From Darwinibacter acetoxidans_A (lineage in GTDB: Bacteria; Bacillota; Limnochordia; Darwinibacteriales; Darwinibacteriaceae), in NCBI GenBank assembly GCA_041936745.1, contig JBHGWS010000001.1:4533-68532 (forward strand): a DNA stretch of 64,000 bases, given 5' to 3'. Positions within the stretch are counted from its first letter, which is position 1, and each line of letters begins with the position of its first letter. The translations under genes were made by a program, and so were the position numbers. Below the pieces are notes generated by a model. The model made no database searches, was not told the origin of the DNA, and saw nothing but the letters and a program-made list of their open reading frames with translations. Shown here in pieces: positions 43,539-52,942 of the stretch.

Positions 43539-45674
43539 TTGGATTTGAAAAGTATAACGGATCGGATCATTTCCTATTATCCTGAAGCTAATGTGCGGGT
43601 GGTGGAAAAAGCCTACCACTTTGCCAGGCGCGCCCACGCCGGACAGTTCCGTGAATCCGGGGCCCTTTATTTTTTGCACCCCTATGAGGTTGCCTTAATT
43701 TTGGCCGATTTGGAATTGGATTTGGAGACAATCGCCGCCGGTTTTCTGCACGATGTTTTAGAAGATACGGAAGTTACCCGCGATGAGCTGAAAGAAGAAT
43801 TCGGGTCCACGATCCTCATGTTGGTGGAAGGCGTTACTAAGCTGGATAAATTACCCTTTCGGGACAGATTTGAACATCAAGCGGAAAACATGCGCAAAAT
43901 GATTTTTGCCATGGCGGAAGATGTGCGGGTGATTCTGATTAAATTAGCTGACCGCCTGCATAACATGCGGACTTTAAGGCATATTTCCCCGGAAAAACAG
44001 CGCCTTATTTCGCAGGAAACCTTAGATATTTTCGCCCCCTTGGCCCACCGCATGGGGATTTGGAAAATAAAGTTTGAGATGGAAGATCTGGCGTTCCGCC
44101 ATCTCCAGCCCGATGAGTATTATAAGTTGGTTTCCGAGATAGATAAAAAACGTCAGGAGCGGGAAGGCGATCTGCAGGAGGTCATGGATATCATCGTTGA
44201 GCGTTTGGCGGAGGTGGAGATGGCCTGTGATATTCAAGGCAGGCCCAAACACCTTTACAGCATCTACCAAAAAATGCAGCGACAGCAGATCGACTTAGAT
44301 GAAATCTATGATCTGATGGCAATCCGCATCATCGTCGACACCGTCAGGGAGTGCTATGCAGTTTTAGGGGTAATTCATGCCTTATGGAAACCCATTCCCG
44401 GCCGCTTCAAAGACTACATTGCCGTGCCTAAATCGAACATGTACCAGTCCCTGCACACGACCGTCATGGGCCCGCACGGGGAACCTTATGAGATCCAAAT
44501 CAGGACTTGGGAAATGCACCGTACCGCAGAAAAAGGGGTCGCGGCGCACTGGATGTACAAAGAGGGGATCAGCGGCAAGCAGGGGGATGAAGCCAGGGTA
44601 GAGTGGCTGCGGGAAGCAGTGGAATGGCTGCAGGAAATGAAAGACCCGCAGGAATTTATGGATACTTTAAAAATTGATCTCTTTGAAGACGAAGTCTTCG
44701 TGTTTACTCCCAAAGGTGATGTGAAGACACTGCCAAACGGCGCAACTCCCGTTGATTTTGCCTTTGATGTGCATACGGATGTGGGCTTGACCTGTTTAGG
44801 CGCCAAAGTTAACGGGCGCATCGCCCCCATCGACACTGTGCTGAAAAACGGCGATTTCGTAGAAATCTTAACGAGTAATAATGCCAGCCCCACCAGAGAC
44901 TGGCTGAAGTTCGTCAAGACCTCCAAAGCCCGCAGCCGCATCCGTTCTTGGCTGAGGGAGGAGCAGCGGGAGGAAAATTTAAACCGCGGCAGAAACCTTT
45001 TGGAGCGGGAAATTAAAAAGGCTAATTTGGAAGTCAAGCAGGTACTGAAAGAAGAAGAGCTGGCAAAGACGGCGAAAAAATATGGGGTATCGAGCCCCGA
45101 AGAGCTGTTGGCAAGTGTCGGTTCCGGCAGGATCAAAGCGAGTCAAGTTGTGCAGAAACTGACAGGCCAGGAAACTGAGCGCCGCCGGCTGCCGGAAGTA
45201 AGAAAACGGCGGCACAGGGAAACTGCCCGGGGAGTTGAAGTGGAAGGCGTCGATAATTTATTGGTGCGGTTTTCGAAATGCTGCAACCCCGTGCCGGGAG
45301 ATGAAATCATCGGTTATATCACGCGGGGCCGGGGAATTTCCATCCATCGGGCAGACTGCCCCAATGTCGCTCATTTAAGCACGGAGCCGGGCAGGCAGAT
45401 TGCAGTGAGTTGGAATGCCAGCGAAGCGGATGCTTACCCGGTGGAAATCGAAATCGAAGCACTGGATCGGCCCAATCTGTTGACCAGCATTATGAATGCG
45501 CTTTCCGAAAGCAAGACAGCCGTTGAAGCAATTACCGCCAGGACCGTGAAAAGCGAATCGGCCAACGTGCAGTTGATTTTAGAGATCCGCGACGTCGAAC
45601 ACCTTACCGATGTGATCAGCACACTGCGCCAGGTCAACGGTGTTCTTAACGTCTTTAGAGCTAATCCCACGTAA
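43539..45674 (+). CDS. relA: Bifunctional (p)ppGpp synthetase/hydrolase Rel
   Basis: The long RSH enzyme of the stringent response. Domains: HD hydrolase (about 40-190, AAGFLHDVLEDT and LIKLADRLHNMRTL), synthetase (about 230-350, RFKDYIAVPKSNMYQSLHTT), TGS (about 385-445), helical, zinc-finger (FSKCCNPVPGDEI) and ACT (about 635-711). Both hydrolase and synthetase residues appear intact. AAGGAGG (43524-43530) lies 8 bases before TTG 43539, which I prefer to ATG 43518 that overlaps the apt stop. Confidence 0.96.
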   Translation: MDLKSITDRIISYYPEANVRVVEKAYHFARRAHAGQFRESGALYFLHPYEVALILADLELDLETIAAGFLHDVLEDTEVTRDELKEEFGSTILMLVEGVTKLDKLPFRDRFEHQAENMRKMIFAMAEDVRVILIKLADRLHNMRTLRHISPEKQRLISQETLDIFAPLAHRMGIWKIKFEMEDLAFRHLQPDEYYKLVSEIDKKRQEREGDLQEVMDIIVERLAEVEMACDIQGRPKHLYSIYQKMQRQQIDLDEIYDLMAIRIIVDTVRECYAVLGVIHALWKPIPGRFKDYIAVPKSNMYQSLHTTVMGPHGEPYEIQIRTWEMHRTAEKGVAAHWMYKEGISGKQGDEARVEWLREAVEWLQEMKDPQEFMDTLKIDLFEDEVFVFTPKGDVKTLPNGATPVDFAFDVHTDVGLTCLGAKVNGRIAPIDTVLKNGDFVEILTSNNASPTRDWLKFVKTSKARSRIRSWLREEQREENLNRGRNLLEREIKKANLEVKQVLKEEELAKTAKKYGVSSPEELLASVGSGRIKASQVVQKLTGQETERRRLPEVRKRRHRETARGVEVEGVDNLLVRFSKCCNPVPGDEIIGYITRGRGISIHRADCPNVAHLSTEPGRQIAVSWNASEADAYPVEIEIEALDRPNLLTSIMNALSESKTAVEAITARTVKSESANVQLILEIRDVEHLTDVISTLRQVNGVLNVFRANPT

Positions 45675-45687
45675 AGGATGATGGTTT

Positions 45688-46137
45688 GTGAGAGCAGTGG
45701 TGCAGCGAGTAAAAGAAGCCAGCGTAAATGTGGCAGGCAGCCGCGTTGCCCAGATTGAACACGGCCTGCTTGTCTTTTTAGGTGTGGGCCAAGAAGATAC
45801 CGCCGCAGATGCGGACTATTTGGCCGACAAAATCGCCCATTTGCGCATTTTCGCCGATGAACAAGGTAAAATGAATTTAAGTGTCAAAGATGTGGAGGGC
45901 TCGATTTTGGCTGTCTCCCAGTTTACCCTCTATGGCGACTGCCGGCGGGGCAGGCGGCCCAGCTTCAGCAGTGCCGCGCCGGCCGGGGCCGCAGAGGCGC
46001 TTTATGAAAAATTTTTAGCCAATCTCAAGGAGCTGGGGGTTAAGACAGCCGCGGGGATTTTCCAGGCCGATATGGCCGTCAAGTTGCTCAACGACGGGCC
46101 CGTCACCATCTTATTGGATTCACAGGGGGAGTTTTAA
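45688..46137 (+). CDS. dtd: D-aminoacyl-tRNA deacylase
   Basis: A 149-residue enzyme that frees tRNAs mischarged with D-amino acids or glycine. Family motifs SQFTLYGDCRRGRRPSF (catalytic loop, near 80) and LNDGPVTILLDS (the Gly-cis-Pro-like motif near 137). GTG start after AAAGGATG. It directly follows rel, as in B. subtilis, and abuts the next gene. Confidence 0.96.
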   Translation: MRAVVQRVKEASVNVAGSRVAQIEHGLLVFLGVGQEDTAADADYLADKIAHLRIFADEQGKMNLSVKDVEGSILAVSQFTLYGDCRRGRRPSFSSAAPAGAAEALYEKFLANLKELGVKTAAGIFQADMAVKLLNDGPVTILLDSQGEF

Positions 46138-46752
46138 ATGAAGATAAAAAGATTTGTGGTAAACCCCCTGGCCGTTAACTGCTACGTTGTCTACCAAGGT
46201 CGCCGGGGGATCCTGATTGATCCGGGGGAAGCGGCCCAGGAAGTTTTGGACTTTATTGACTCCCTTCAATTGGAAATATTGGCAGTTGTGAACACTCATG
46301 CCCATGCGGATCATATTGCGGGCAATGATTGGTTTAGGGAAAAGACCCGGGCCCCTCTTTGGATTCACGAAGCCGAAGAGGGCTTTTTAGGGGATGCCGG
46401 CTTGAACCTCAGTTCTTACCTCCGGCAGGATCTGTCATTGGCTCCCGCTGATCGCCTCCTGAAAGAAGGGGACCGCATTGTTATAGGTAAGAGCACTTTG
46501 GAAGTCCTCCACACACCGGGCCACAGCCCGGGGAGCATTTCTTTATACGGTGAAGAGGAAGCGGTCTTATTCAGCGGGGATACGCTCTTTAAATCCTCCG
46601 TGGGCCGCTGGGATCTGCCCGGGGGCGATCACGGCGCCCTGCAGAAAAGTGTTTTGCGCTTGGGCCGCCTGCCCCTTGGGACTAAGGTCTATCCGGGCCA
46701 CGGCGAAGCGACGACTATTGCCGAAGAAATTAAAAACAACCCCTTTCTCTAA
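46138..46752 (+). CDS. Metallo-beta-lactamase-fold hydrolase (glyoxalase II-like)
   Basis: A 204-residue protein with NTHAHADHIAGN near residue 60 (HxHxDH), HTPGHSPGSISLY near 123, SGDTLFKSSVGRWDLPGG near 145 and YPGHGEATTI near 183, the metal ligands of the hydroxyacylglutathione-hydrolase-like family. Often found after rel-dtd in Bacillota (YqgX/YrvJ-like contexts). The true substrate cannot be read from sequence. GGGGGAG overlaps the dtd end. Confidence 0.9.
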   Translation: MKIKRFVVNPLAVNCYVVYQGRRGILIDPGEAAQEVLDFIDSLQLEILAVVNTHAHADHIAGNDWFREKTRAPLWIHEAEEGFLGDAGLNLSSYLRQDLSLAPADRLLKEGDRIVIGKSTLEVLHTPGHSPGSISLYGEEEAVLFSGDTLFKSSVGRWDLPGGDHGALQKSVLRLGRLPLGTKVYPGHGEATTIAEEIKNNPFL

Positions 46753-46760
46753 GGGGGGAG

Positions 46761-48251
46761 GTGGATTTTATCGCCGATTCTTATCATTATGAAAAAGAAA
46801 GTTTTAAAATCGTAGCACCCAAGAATTTAATCCCAACAATCGAAGCGGCGGTGCGCTCCACTGTGCCCAATGCCCGTTTCGACGGAGGAAAGGAGCTGAA
46901 AATCACAACTGACTGGGCCGCGGGGCTTGTTGTGAAGGCCGTTTTGGGGGATTTCAAACCGCAAGTTTTGGTGGACAAGGAAATCTTAGCGGTAAAATAC
47001 GATGAAGAGGACAGAAAACGGCGCCAAAGAGAGCGGGTGCGGTTGGCTGTGCTGCGGGTTTTGGAAGAGGCCTTTGATCTAGCCCCGGCTCCCTGGGGAA
47101 TCCTAATGGGGGTACGGCCTGTAAAGATGGTTCACACACTGATTGATCGCGGCTTTACCGAAGAGGATATTCGAAGGATGCTGTCGTCAGTCTACGGGGT
47201 AGAGCCTAAAAAGCGCGACCTCCTTTTAGAAGTGGCCCGGCGGCAGAGGGGCTTTTTTAAACTGACACCAAATCAGCCGATCGGCGTTTACATCGGCATC
47301 CCGTTTTGCCCAACCCGCTGCAGTTACTGTTCATTTGCGGCTTACCCCCTGAAAACACACGGCCACTTATTCGAAGGCTTCCTTTGTGCCCTCTATTCGG
47401 AGATCACCGGCGTAGGCAGGCTTTTAGGGGACCTGGGCGTAAAAGTGGAATCAGTCTATTTAGGCGGCGGGACCCCAACTACGGTGCAGGGCAGGCGGCT
47501 TGAAAAACTACTCAGTTTGATCCAGCGGTATTTTATAAGTGCCGAAACTAAAGAATTGACTGTGGAGGCAGGCCGGCCGGAAACTTTAAATCCGGAAACA
47601 CTGCAGATTTTAAGGGATTATCAAGTAGATCGAATTTGTATTAACCCCCAAAGCATGCACGATGAGACGTTAAAGAAAATCGGCCGCAGCCACACCGCGG
47701 CGCAAGTCCGCCAAGCCTATTGGGCTGCCCGTAAGATAGGCATTCCTTTAATAAACATGGATATTATTTTAGGGCTGCCGCAAGAAACCGCTTCCCATGT
47801 AGAACAGACACTGTTAGAAATCGAAGCGCTTGAGCCGGACAATCTTACAGTGCACGGGCTGGCTTTAAAGCGGGCCTCCCGCCTGAAGCAGCAAAAAGAA
47901 ACCGTGCATATCAAGCACAAAGAAAGCCAACGCATGGCCGAACTTGTTCAAAATTATGCGGCAGAGTGGGGTATGCGGCCTTATTACCTCTACAGGCAGC
48001 GCCACATTGCTGGCGGCTTGGAAAATGTGGGCTATGCCAAACCGGGGCTGGAATCTGTTTATAATATACAGATGATGGAAGAAAGGCAGACAATAATCGC
48101 CCTGGGGGCCGGCGGAATTAGCAAATTAGTTGCCGCTGACTACAGCTTGAAAAGGCACATAAATCCGAAATGCCCCGCAACCTATGTACAGGAGATAAAG
48201 GGCGGCTTGGGGCCTAAAATGAGCCGGATTTACCAGCACTTGGCCGTTTGA
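46761..48251 (+). CDS. hemZ: HemZ-type radical SAM coproporphyrinogen dehydrogenase
   Basis: A 496-residue HemN-family protein with a ~160-residue N-terminal extension typical of HemZ. Radical SAM motif CPTRCSYCSF near residue 188, YLGGGTPTTV near 233, INMDIILGLPQET near 330, and a C-terminal segment MRPYYLYRQRHIAGGLENVGY. HemZ is proposed to oxidise coproporphyrinogen without oxygen; function in Bacillus is only partly proven. The SD GGGGAGG directly abuts GTG 46761, whereas an in-frame ATC at 46770 has ideal spacing, so the real start is uncertain. Confidence 0.88.
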   Translation: MDFIADSYHYEKESFKIVAPKNLIPTIEAAVRSTVPNARFDGGKELKITTDWAAGLVVKAVLGDFKPQVLVDKEILAVKYDEEDRKRRQRERVRLAVLRVLEEAFDLAPAPWGILMGVRPVKMVHTLIDRGFTEEDIRRMLSSVYGVEPKKRDLLLEVARRQRGFFKLTPNQPIGVYIGIPFCPTRCSYCSFAAYPLKTHGHLFEGFLCALYSEITGVGRLLGDLGVKVESVYLGGGTPTTVQGRRLEKLLSLIQRYFISAETKELTVEAGRPETLNPETLQILRDYQVDRICINPQSMHDETLKKIGRSHTAAQVRQAYWAARKIGIPLINMDIILGLPQETASHVEQTLLEIEALEPDNLTVHGLALKRASRLKQQKETVHIKHKESQRMAELVQNYAAEWGMRPYYLYRQRHIAGGLENVGYAKPGLESVYNIQMMEERQTIIALGAGGISKLVAADYSLKRHINPKCPATYVQEIKGGLGPKMSRIYQHLAV

Positions 48252-48276
48252 CACAAGGGTGCATTTCAAGTACAAT
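48248..48276 (+). promoter_or_regulatory. Sigma-A promoter of the parvulin-TPR gene
   Basis: Perfect TTGACA (48248-48253), 17-base spacer, TACAAT (48271-48276). The -35 overlaps the hemZ stop. A second TATAAT occurs at 48294-48299 without a matching -35. Confidence 0.8.
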
Positions 48277-48317
48277 TATCATGTTGGTCTTTCTATAATG
48301 GAAGGGATTGGTAGACA

Positions 48318-49838
48318 ATGTTTTTCCACAAATTGCGGGACAAAATGAAGGTCGTTGTTATAATTGTGGTTGTAGCAATGGCGGGAGGGCTGCTTTGGGC
48401 CGGGGGCGCTTCTCTTTTCGGCGGCAGGGGCCGGCAGGAGCAGGCCCAGGCAGTGATTGCCACTGTTAACGGCCAAGGCATTTCCTATTATGATTTTCAA
48501 CAGACTTTTATCAACCGCCTGCAGCAGATTGAGCAGGAACACGGTGTTTTACCCGGCCGGGCTTATGAGGCGGTTAAATTTGACGCCTTAGAGTCTCTGG
48601 TCGGCAGCGTGCTCTTAAGGCAGGAAATAGTTGAGCGGAAGATCGAGGCTTCCAAAGAGGAAATTGCAGAGGAACTGCAGGAGCTGATCGATCTTTTCCC
48701 CAGCGAAGAAGACTACAAGCGCCAACTGGAGATGGTGGGGCTTAGTGAGGAAGTCTTGAAATCCCGCCTGGCGGAAGACGTTAAGTTTAATAAATTGAAA
48801 GAAGAAATCATCGGCCATATTTCCATCAGCGAAGAAGAAATCAAAAAGGCTTACGAACGGGTTGCAGCAAGCCATATTCTAATTACCCCGGAAGAAGAAA
48901 CAGACGAAGGGTGGGCCGCGGCAAAAGCCCGCGCCGAGGAAATTTGGGAAAAGGTTACGGTGGAAAACTTTGCTGAGCTGGCCGCAACGTATTCAGAAGA
49001 CGGCAGCAGTGAGCGGGGCGGGGATTTAGGTTTTATAGCCAGGGGACAAACTGTCCCGGAGTTTGAAGAAGCCGTTTTTGACTTGGGGATAGGTGAAATA
49101 TCAAGCCCGGTCCGCTCTAATTTCGGTTATCATATCATTACCGTTACTGAGAAAGAAGAAGCCAGCGGCGAAGAATTTGAAAAACAGCGCAAGGCAATTG
49201 AGCGGGCCTTAAGAGATGAAAAAGGGCAGGAAGATCTAAATGCCTGGTTTGAAGATCTGAGAGAGGCGGCCAACGTCGTCTTTATCGATCATCAAATGAA
49301 TGCGGTCAGGGAAGTTCGGGCGGGCAATTTGGAAGATGCTCTGCATTATTACAAGTTGGCGGTGGAAGAGCAGCCCAACGATGGTTACCTGTATGCCGCT
49401 CTCGGTGATGTTTACCGGGAATTGGGCCGCGCAGAAGAGGCTATTGAACAATACGAACTGGCGGTGGAGACATTCCCCAACGATCACACTATCTTAATGG
49501 GGCTCGGTGATCTTTACCGGGACAGCGATTTGGAAGACAAAGCAGCCGCAGCTTATTTAAAGGCCTCGGAACTTGTGCCGAACGATCTTTTCACCCAGCT
49601 GACCCTGCACAATAACTTGAGTGCTTTAGAGCGTTACGACGACGCTAAAATAGTGGAAAAGCGCATTGTGGAGTTTCAGGAGCGGCAGAGAGAGCTGCTG
49701 GGGGAAAAAGAACCGGCCCCGGAAGAGCCTGCTAAACCGCGGGAAGAAGTTGAAGAGCAGGCAGAGATTGAAGAACTGGAAGAAGTTGAAGAAGTGGTAG
49801 AAGCAGAAGCGGCGGAAAAAACGGAAGTTGAAAATTAA
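48318..49838 (+). CDS. Membrane-anchored parvulin prolyl isomerase with TPR repeats
   Basis: A 506-residue protein predicted to fold exported proteins. One N-terminal membrane helix (about 12-33), a SurA/PrsA-type N-terminal chaperone domain (about 50-180), a parvulin domain (about 190-285; AASHILITPEEE, YSEDGSSERGGDLGFI, VRSNFGYHIITVTEK), then at least three TPR units (about 325-430; DALHYYKLAVEEQPND, AIEQYELAVETFPND, AAAAYLKASELVPND), and a Glu-rich tail. No lipobox Cys, so not a PrsA lipoprotein. The parvulin-TPR combination is unusual. It has its own promoter and terminator. Confidence 0.88.
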   Translation: MFFHKLRDKMKVVVIIVVVAMAGGLLWAGGASLFGGRGRQEQAQAVIATVNGQGISYYDFQQTFINRLQQIEQEHGVLPGRAYEAVKFDALESLVGSVLLRQEIVERKIEASKEEIAEELQELIDLFPSEEDYKRQLEMVGLSEEVLKSRLAEDVKFNKLKEEIIGHISISEEEIKKAYERVAASHILITPEEETDEGWAAAKARAEEIWEKVTVENFAELAATYSEDGSSERGGDLGFIARGQTVPEFEEAVFDLGIGEISSPVRSNFGYHIITVTEKEEASGEEFEKQRKAIERALRDEKGQEDLNAWFEDLREAANVVFIDHQMNAVREVRAGNLEDALHYYKLAVEEQPNDGYLYAALGDVYRELGRAEEAIEQYELAVETFPNDHTILMGLGDLYRDSDLEDKAAAAYLKASELVPNDLFTQLTLHNNLSALERYDDAKIVEKRIVEFQERQRELLGEKEPAPEEPAKPREEVEEQAEIEELEEVEEVVEAEAAEKTEVEN

Positions 49839-49845
49839 ACGGTGA

Positions 49846-49875
49846 AGCGAGTGGTGCGCCACCACTCGCTTTTTT
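49846..49875 (+). terminator. Strong terminator between the parvulin gene and hisS
   Basis: A perfect 11-bp stem, AGCGAGTGGTG with CACCACTCGCT, triloop CGC, then TTTTT. Only 25 bases separate it from the hisS ATG, leaving no room for a separate promoter. Confidence 0.93.
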
Positions 49876-49900
49876 GAAAAATTGTGGAGGGAGAGCTGGT

Positions 49901-51169
49901 ATGCCAGTTAACACCAGGCCGCGGGGGACAAATGATATTGTGCCCGGAGAAATCGAATTATGGTCAAAGTTGGAAGAAAAGATTAGAGCAGTCTGCCACG
50001 CCTACGGATATAGGGAACTTCGGACACCGATGTTCGAACATACAGAGCTGTTTCAAAGGGGAATTGGCGATGCCACCGATATTGTGGAAAAGGAAATGTA
50101 TACCTTTACGGATCGGGCAGGGCGCAGTCTAACTCTGCGGCCGGAAGGCACTGCGCCAATTGTGCGCGCTTATCTGGAAAATAATTTGGCAGGTGGCCCC
50201 CTTCCCGCTAAAGTATATTACTACGGGCCCATGTTTCGCTACGAACGGCCTCAAGCGGGCCGTTACAGGCAGTTTACCCAGTTTGGAGTGGAGGCTTTGG
50301 GTTCTTCCGATCCTTTGTTGGATGTGGAGGCAATCATCCTGCCCATTCAGCTGTATGAATCCTGTGGGCTTGGGGGCTTTCGAGTTGAGTTAAACAGCAT
50401 TGGCTGCCGCGACTGCAGAACGGAATATTTAAAGGAGCTTGTTGCCTACGCCGCCCCCCGCGCAGCTCAGCTCTGCAAGAGCTGTCAATCGCGCCTGGAG
50501 CGCAATCCCATGCGTATTTTGGACTGCAAAGTTGAAAGCTGCCGGCAGGCTTTACAAGAGGCGCCTTTAATTGCCGATTATTTGTGCCCGGACTGCAGGG
50601 AGCATTTCGGGGAAGTAAAGTCGCTGCTCGATGTTTTGGAGATTACTTACGTAATCAATCCCTATTTAGTCCGGGGCTTTGATTATTACACACGGACAGT
50701 ATTTGAAGTGATCTGCCCGGAATTGGGTTCGCAGGATGCCATTGGGGCAGGAGGCCGTTACGATGGCCTGATAGAGGAAATTGGCGGCGAGCCGACTCCC
50801 GCTGTTGGATTTGCCGTTGGGGTGGAGCGCCTTCTTTTGGCTCTGCAGAGCCAAGGCAAGTTTGCCGCAGATGAAGGGGGCCCCCAAGCTTATCTCGTCC
50901 ATTTTGGCGGCGAAACTAAAGTGAAGGCGGCCCAATTGGCCCTGCGCTTAAGGAAAAAGGGGTTGTGGGTGGAGCTGGACTATTTGGACCGCAGCATCCG
51001 GGCCCAGATGAGGGCAGCTAACCGCCTGCAGGCTTCTTATGTCTTGATGTTGGGAGAAGAGGAACTTGCTAAAAACCAAGTTCTGCTGCGCGATATGGCC
51101 AGCGGCGAAGAAGCGCCGTACAGCCTGGAAAAATTAGAGCAATTAATAAATGTTTTAGGGAGAGTGTAA
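49901..51169 (+). CDS. hisS: Histidyl-tRNA synthetase
   Basis: A 422-residue class II synthetase. RPRGTNDIVPGE at the start, motif 2 TLRPEGTAPIVRAYLE near 73, His-A motif LVRGFDYYTRTVFEV near 260, motif 3 AVGFAVGVERLLL near 310, and the C-terminal anticodon domain. ATG 49901 lies 8 bases after GGAGGGA. No T-box leader is present; the gene lies right behind a terminator, so expression by read-through or attenuation is implied. Followed by aspS after 3 bases. Confidence 0.96.
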   Translation: MPVNTRPRGTNDIVPGEIELWSKLEEKIRAVCHAYGYRELRTPMFEHTELFQRGIGDATDIVEKEMYTFTDRAGRSLTLRPEGTAPIVRAYLENNLAGGPLPAKVYYYGPMFRYERPQAGRYRQFTQFGVEALGSSDPLLDVEAIILPIQLYESCGLGGFRVELNSIGCRDCRTEYLKELVAYAAPRAAQLCKSCQSRLERNPMRILDCKVESCRQALQEAPLIADYLCPDCREHFGEVKSLLDVLEITYVINPYLVRGFDYYTRTVFEVICPELGSQDAIGAGGRYDGLIEEIGGEPTPAVGFAVGVERLLLALQSQGKFAADEGGPQAYLVHFGGETKVKAAQLALRLRKKGLWVELDYLDRSIRAQMRAANRLQASYVLMLGEEELAKNQVLLRDMASGEEAPYSLEKLEQLINVLGRV

Positions 51170-51172
51170 AGA

Positions 51173-52942
51173 TTGGCGGACTGGCAGAGGACCAATTATT
51201 GCGGAGAACTGGATCTAAGCTCGGCGGGCAAAACTGTCACCCTCAACGGCTGGGTAAACAGGCGCCGTGATTTAGGCCAAGTTATTTTTGTGGATTTAAG
51301 AGATAAATCGGGCCTGGTGCAGATCTTATTCGATCCCGATATCTTAGGGGAGGAGCAGTTTAAACTGGCGGAAGGGCTCAGGGCCGAATTTGTCCTGTCT
51401 GTAACAGGGGTTGTCAGGGCCCGGCCCGCGGGGCAGGCCAACCCCAATTTGGCTACAGGTGAAATTGAGGTTGCCGTGACCGGGCTGCAGGTTTTGAATG
51501 AGGCCAAAACGCCTCCTTTCCCCCTGCAGGAGGCAGAAGAAGTTTCTGAATCTGTCCGCTTAAAATACCGTTACTTACACCTGCGCAGTGAAAAGCTGCA
51601 GAGGAATATGGCCTTAAGGCATCGAACTGTGCGGGCTGTGCGGGAATTTTTAAACGAGCGCGATTTTTTAGAGATTGAAACGCCTCTTTTAATACGTTCC
51701 ACACCGGAAGGGGCCCGCGATTATATTGTACCGAGCAGAGTCCATCCCGGGGAGTTTTATGCCCTGCCTCAGTCACCTCAGCTGTTTAAACAGCTGTTAA
51801 TGATCGGCGGTTTCGAGCGCTATTACCAAATAGCCCGCTGTTTCAGAGACGAAGATTTAAGAGCGGATCGGCAGCCGGAGTTCACCCAAATCGACGTAGA
51901 AATGTCCTTTGTCGAGCGGGAAGACGTCATGGCGGTCATGGAGGAAATGATTGTCCATGTGATTAAAGAGATCAAAGGGGTGGAAATTCCCGTACCCGTA
52001 CCCCGCCTTTCTTACAAAGAAGCGCTGGACCGTTTCGGCAGCGATAAACCGGACACCCGCTTCGGCATGGAGCTGGTGGATCTTACAAAGGGGTTGGCAG
52101 GCAGCAAGTTTCGCGTCTTCAGCGGTACCATCAAAGCGGGTGGCGTCATTAAAGGGATCAAAGTTTTGCAGGGGGGCCACTTTACCAGGCGCCAAATTGA
52201 CGATTTGGAAGAAACGGCCAAGAAATTCGGGGCAAAAGGCTTGGTTTGGCTGGCAGTGGAAGAAACACATGTGCGATCGCCCATCGCTAAATTTTTAAGC
52301 GATGAGGAAGTAGAAAGTATAGTGCAGGGCTTAGAGGCCGAAAAAGGCGACCTGCTGCTTTTAATAGCTGATCAAGCTGAGCTTGTGAATGATTGTTTGG
52401 GCCGTTTGCGTTTGAAATTAGGCCATGATTTAGGCCTGATTGATGCAACCGCCTTTAACCTTCTTTGGGTAGTGGATTGGCCTTTATTAGTCTACGAGGA
52501 AGAAAGCGGCCGTTACGTGGCCGCCCACCATCCGTTTACAGCCCCTTTGGCCGAAGATCTAAACTTGTTGGAAGAAAAGCCGGGCGAAGTTAGGGCTAAA
52601 GCTTACGATCTGGTTTTAAACGGTGTGGAGTTAGGGGGCGGCAGCATCCGCATCGCCGAGCGCAGCTTACAGGAGAGGATGTTTAAAGCACTGGGCTTTA
52701 GCGCAGAAGAAGCCCGCGCCCAGTTTGATTATTTCCTGGAAGCTTTTGAATACGGGGCTCCTCCGCACGGCGGGATTGCCTTTGGCTTGGACCGTTTAGT
52801 CATGCTTTTAGCCGGGGCGAAATCGCTGCGGGAGGTAATAGCCTTTCCGAAAACGGTGAGTGCAGCCGATCTAATGCTTAAAGCCCCCGCAGCTGTTGAT
52901 CCCAAGCAGTTGGCGGAATTAAAGATCAACCTGAAAAGCTGA
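51173..52942 (+). CDS. aspS: Aspartyl-tRNA synthetase (bacterial type)
   Basis: A 589-residue class II synthetase with an N-terminal OB anticodon domain (GWVNRRRDLGQVIFVDLRDK), catalytic core (ALPQSPQLFKQLLMIGGFER, motif 2 CFRDEDLRADRQPEFTQID), the bacterial GAD insertion (about 285-420) and motif 3 GIAFGLDRLVMLLAG near 530. Whether it is discriminating or also charges tRNA-Asn cannot be decided here. Start is TTG 51173. hisS-aspS-6S-tcdA-rarA is the B. subtilis order. Confidence 0.96.
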   Translation: MADWQRTNYCGELDLSSAGKTVTLNGWVNRRRDLGQVIFVDLRDKSGLVQILFDPDILGEEQFKLAEGLRAEFVLSVTGVVRARPAGQANPNLATGEIEVAVTGLQVLNEAKTPPFPLQEAEEVSESVRLKYRYLHLRSEKLQRNMALRHRTVRAVREFLNERDFLEIETPLLIRSTPEGARDYIVPSRVHPGEFYALPQSPQLFKQLLMIGGFERYYQIARCFRDEDLRADRQPEFTQIDVEMSFVEREDVMAVMEEMIVHVIKEIKGVEIPVPVPRLSYKEALDRFGSDKPDTRFGMELVDLTKGLAGSKFRVFSGTIKAGGVIKGIKVLQGGHFTRRQIDDLEETAKKFGAKGLVWLAVEETHVRSPIAKFLSDEEVESIVQGLEAEKGDLLLLIADQAELVNDCLGRLRLKLGHDLGLIDATAFNLLWVVDWPLLVYEEESGRYVAAHHPFTAPLAEDLNLLEEKPGEVRAKAYDLVLNGVELGGGSIRIAERSLQERMFKALGFSAEEARAQFDYFLEAFEYGAPPHGGIAFGLDRLVMLLAGAKSLREVIAFPKTVSAADLMLKAPAAVDPKQLAELKINLKS

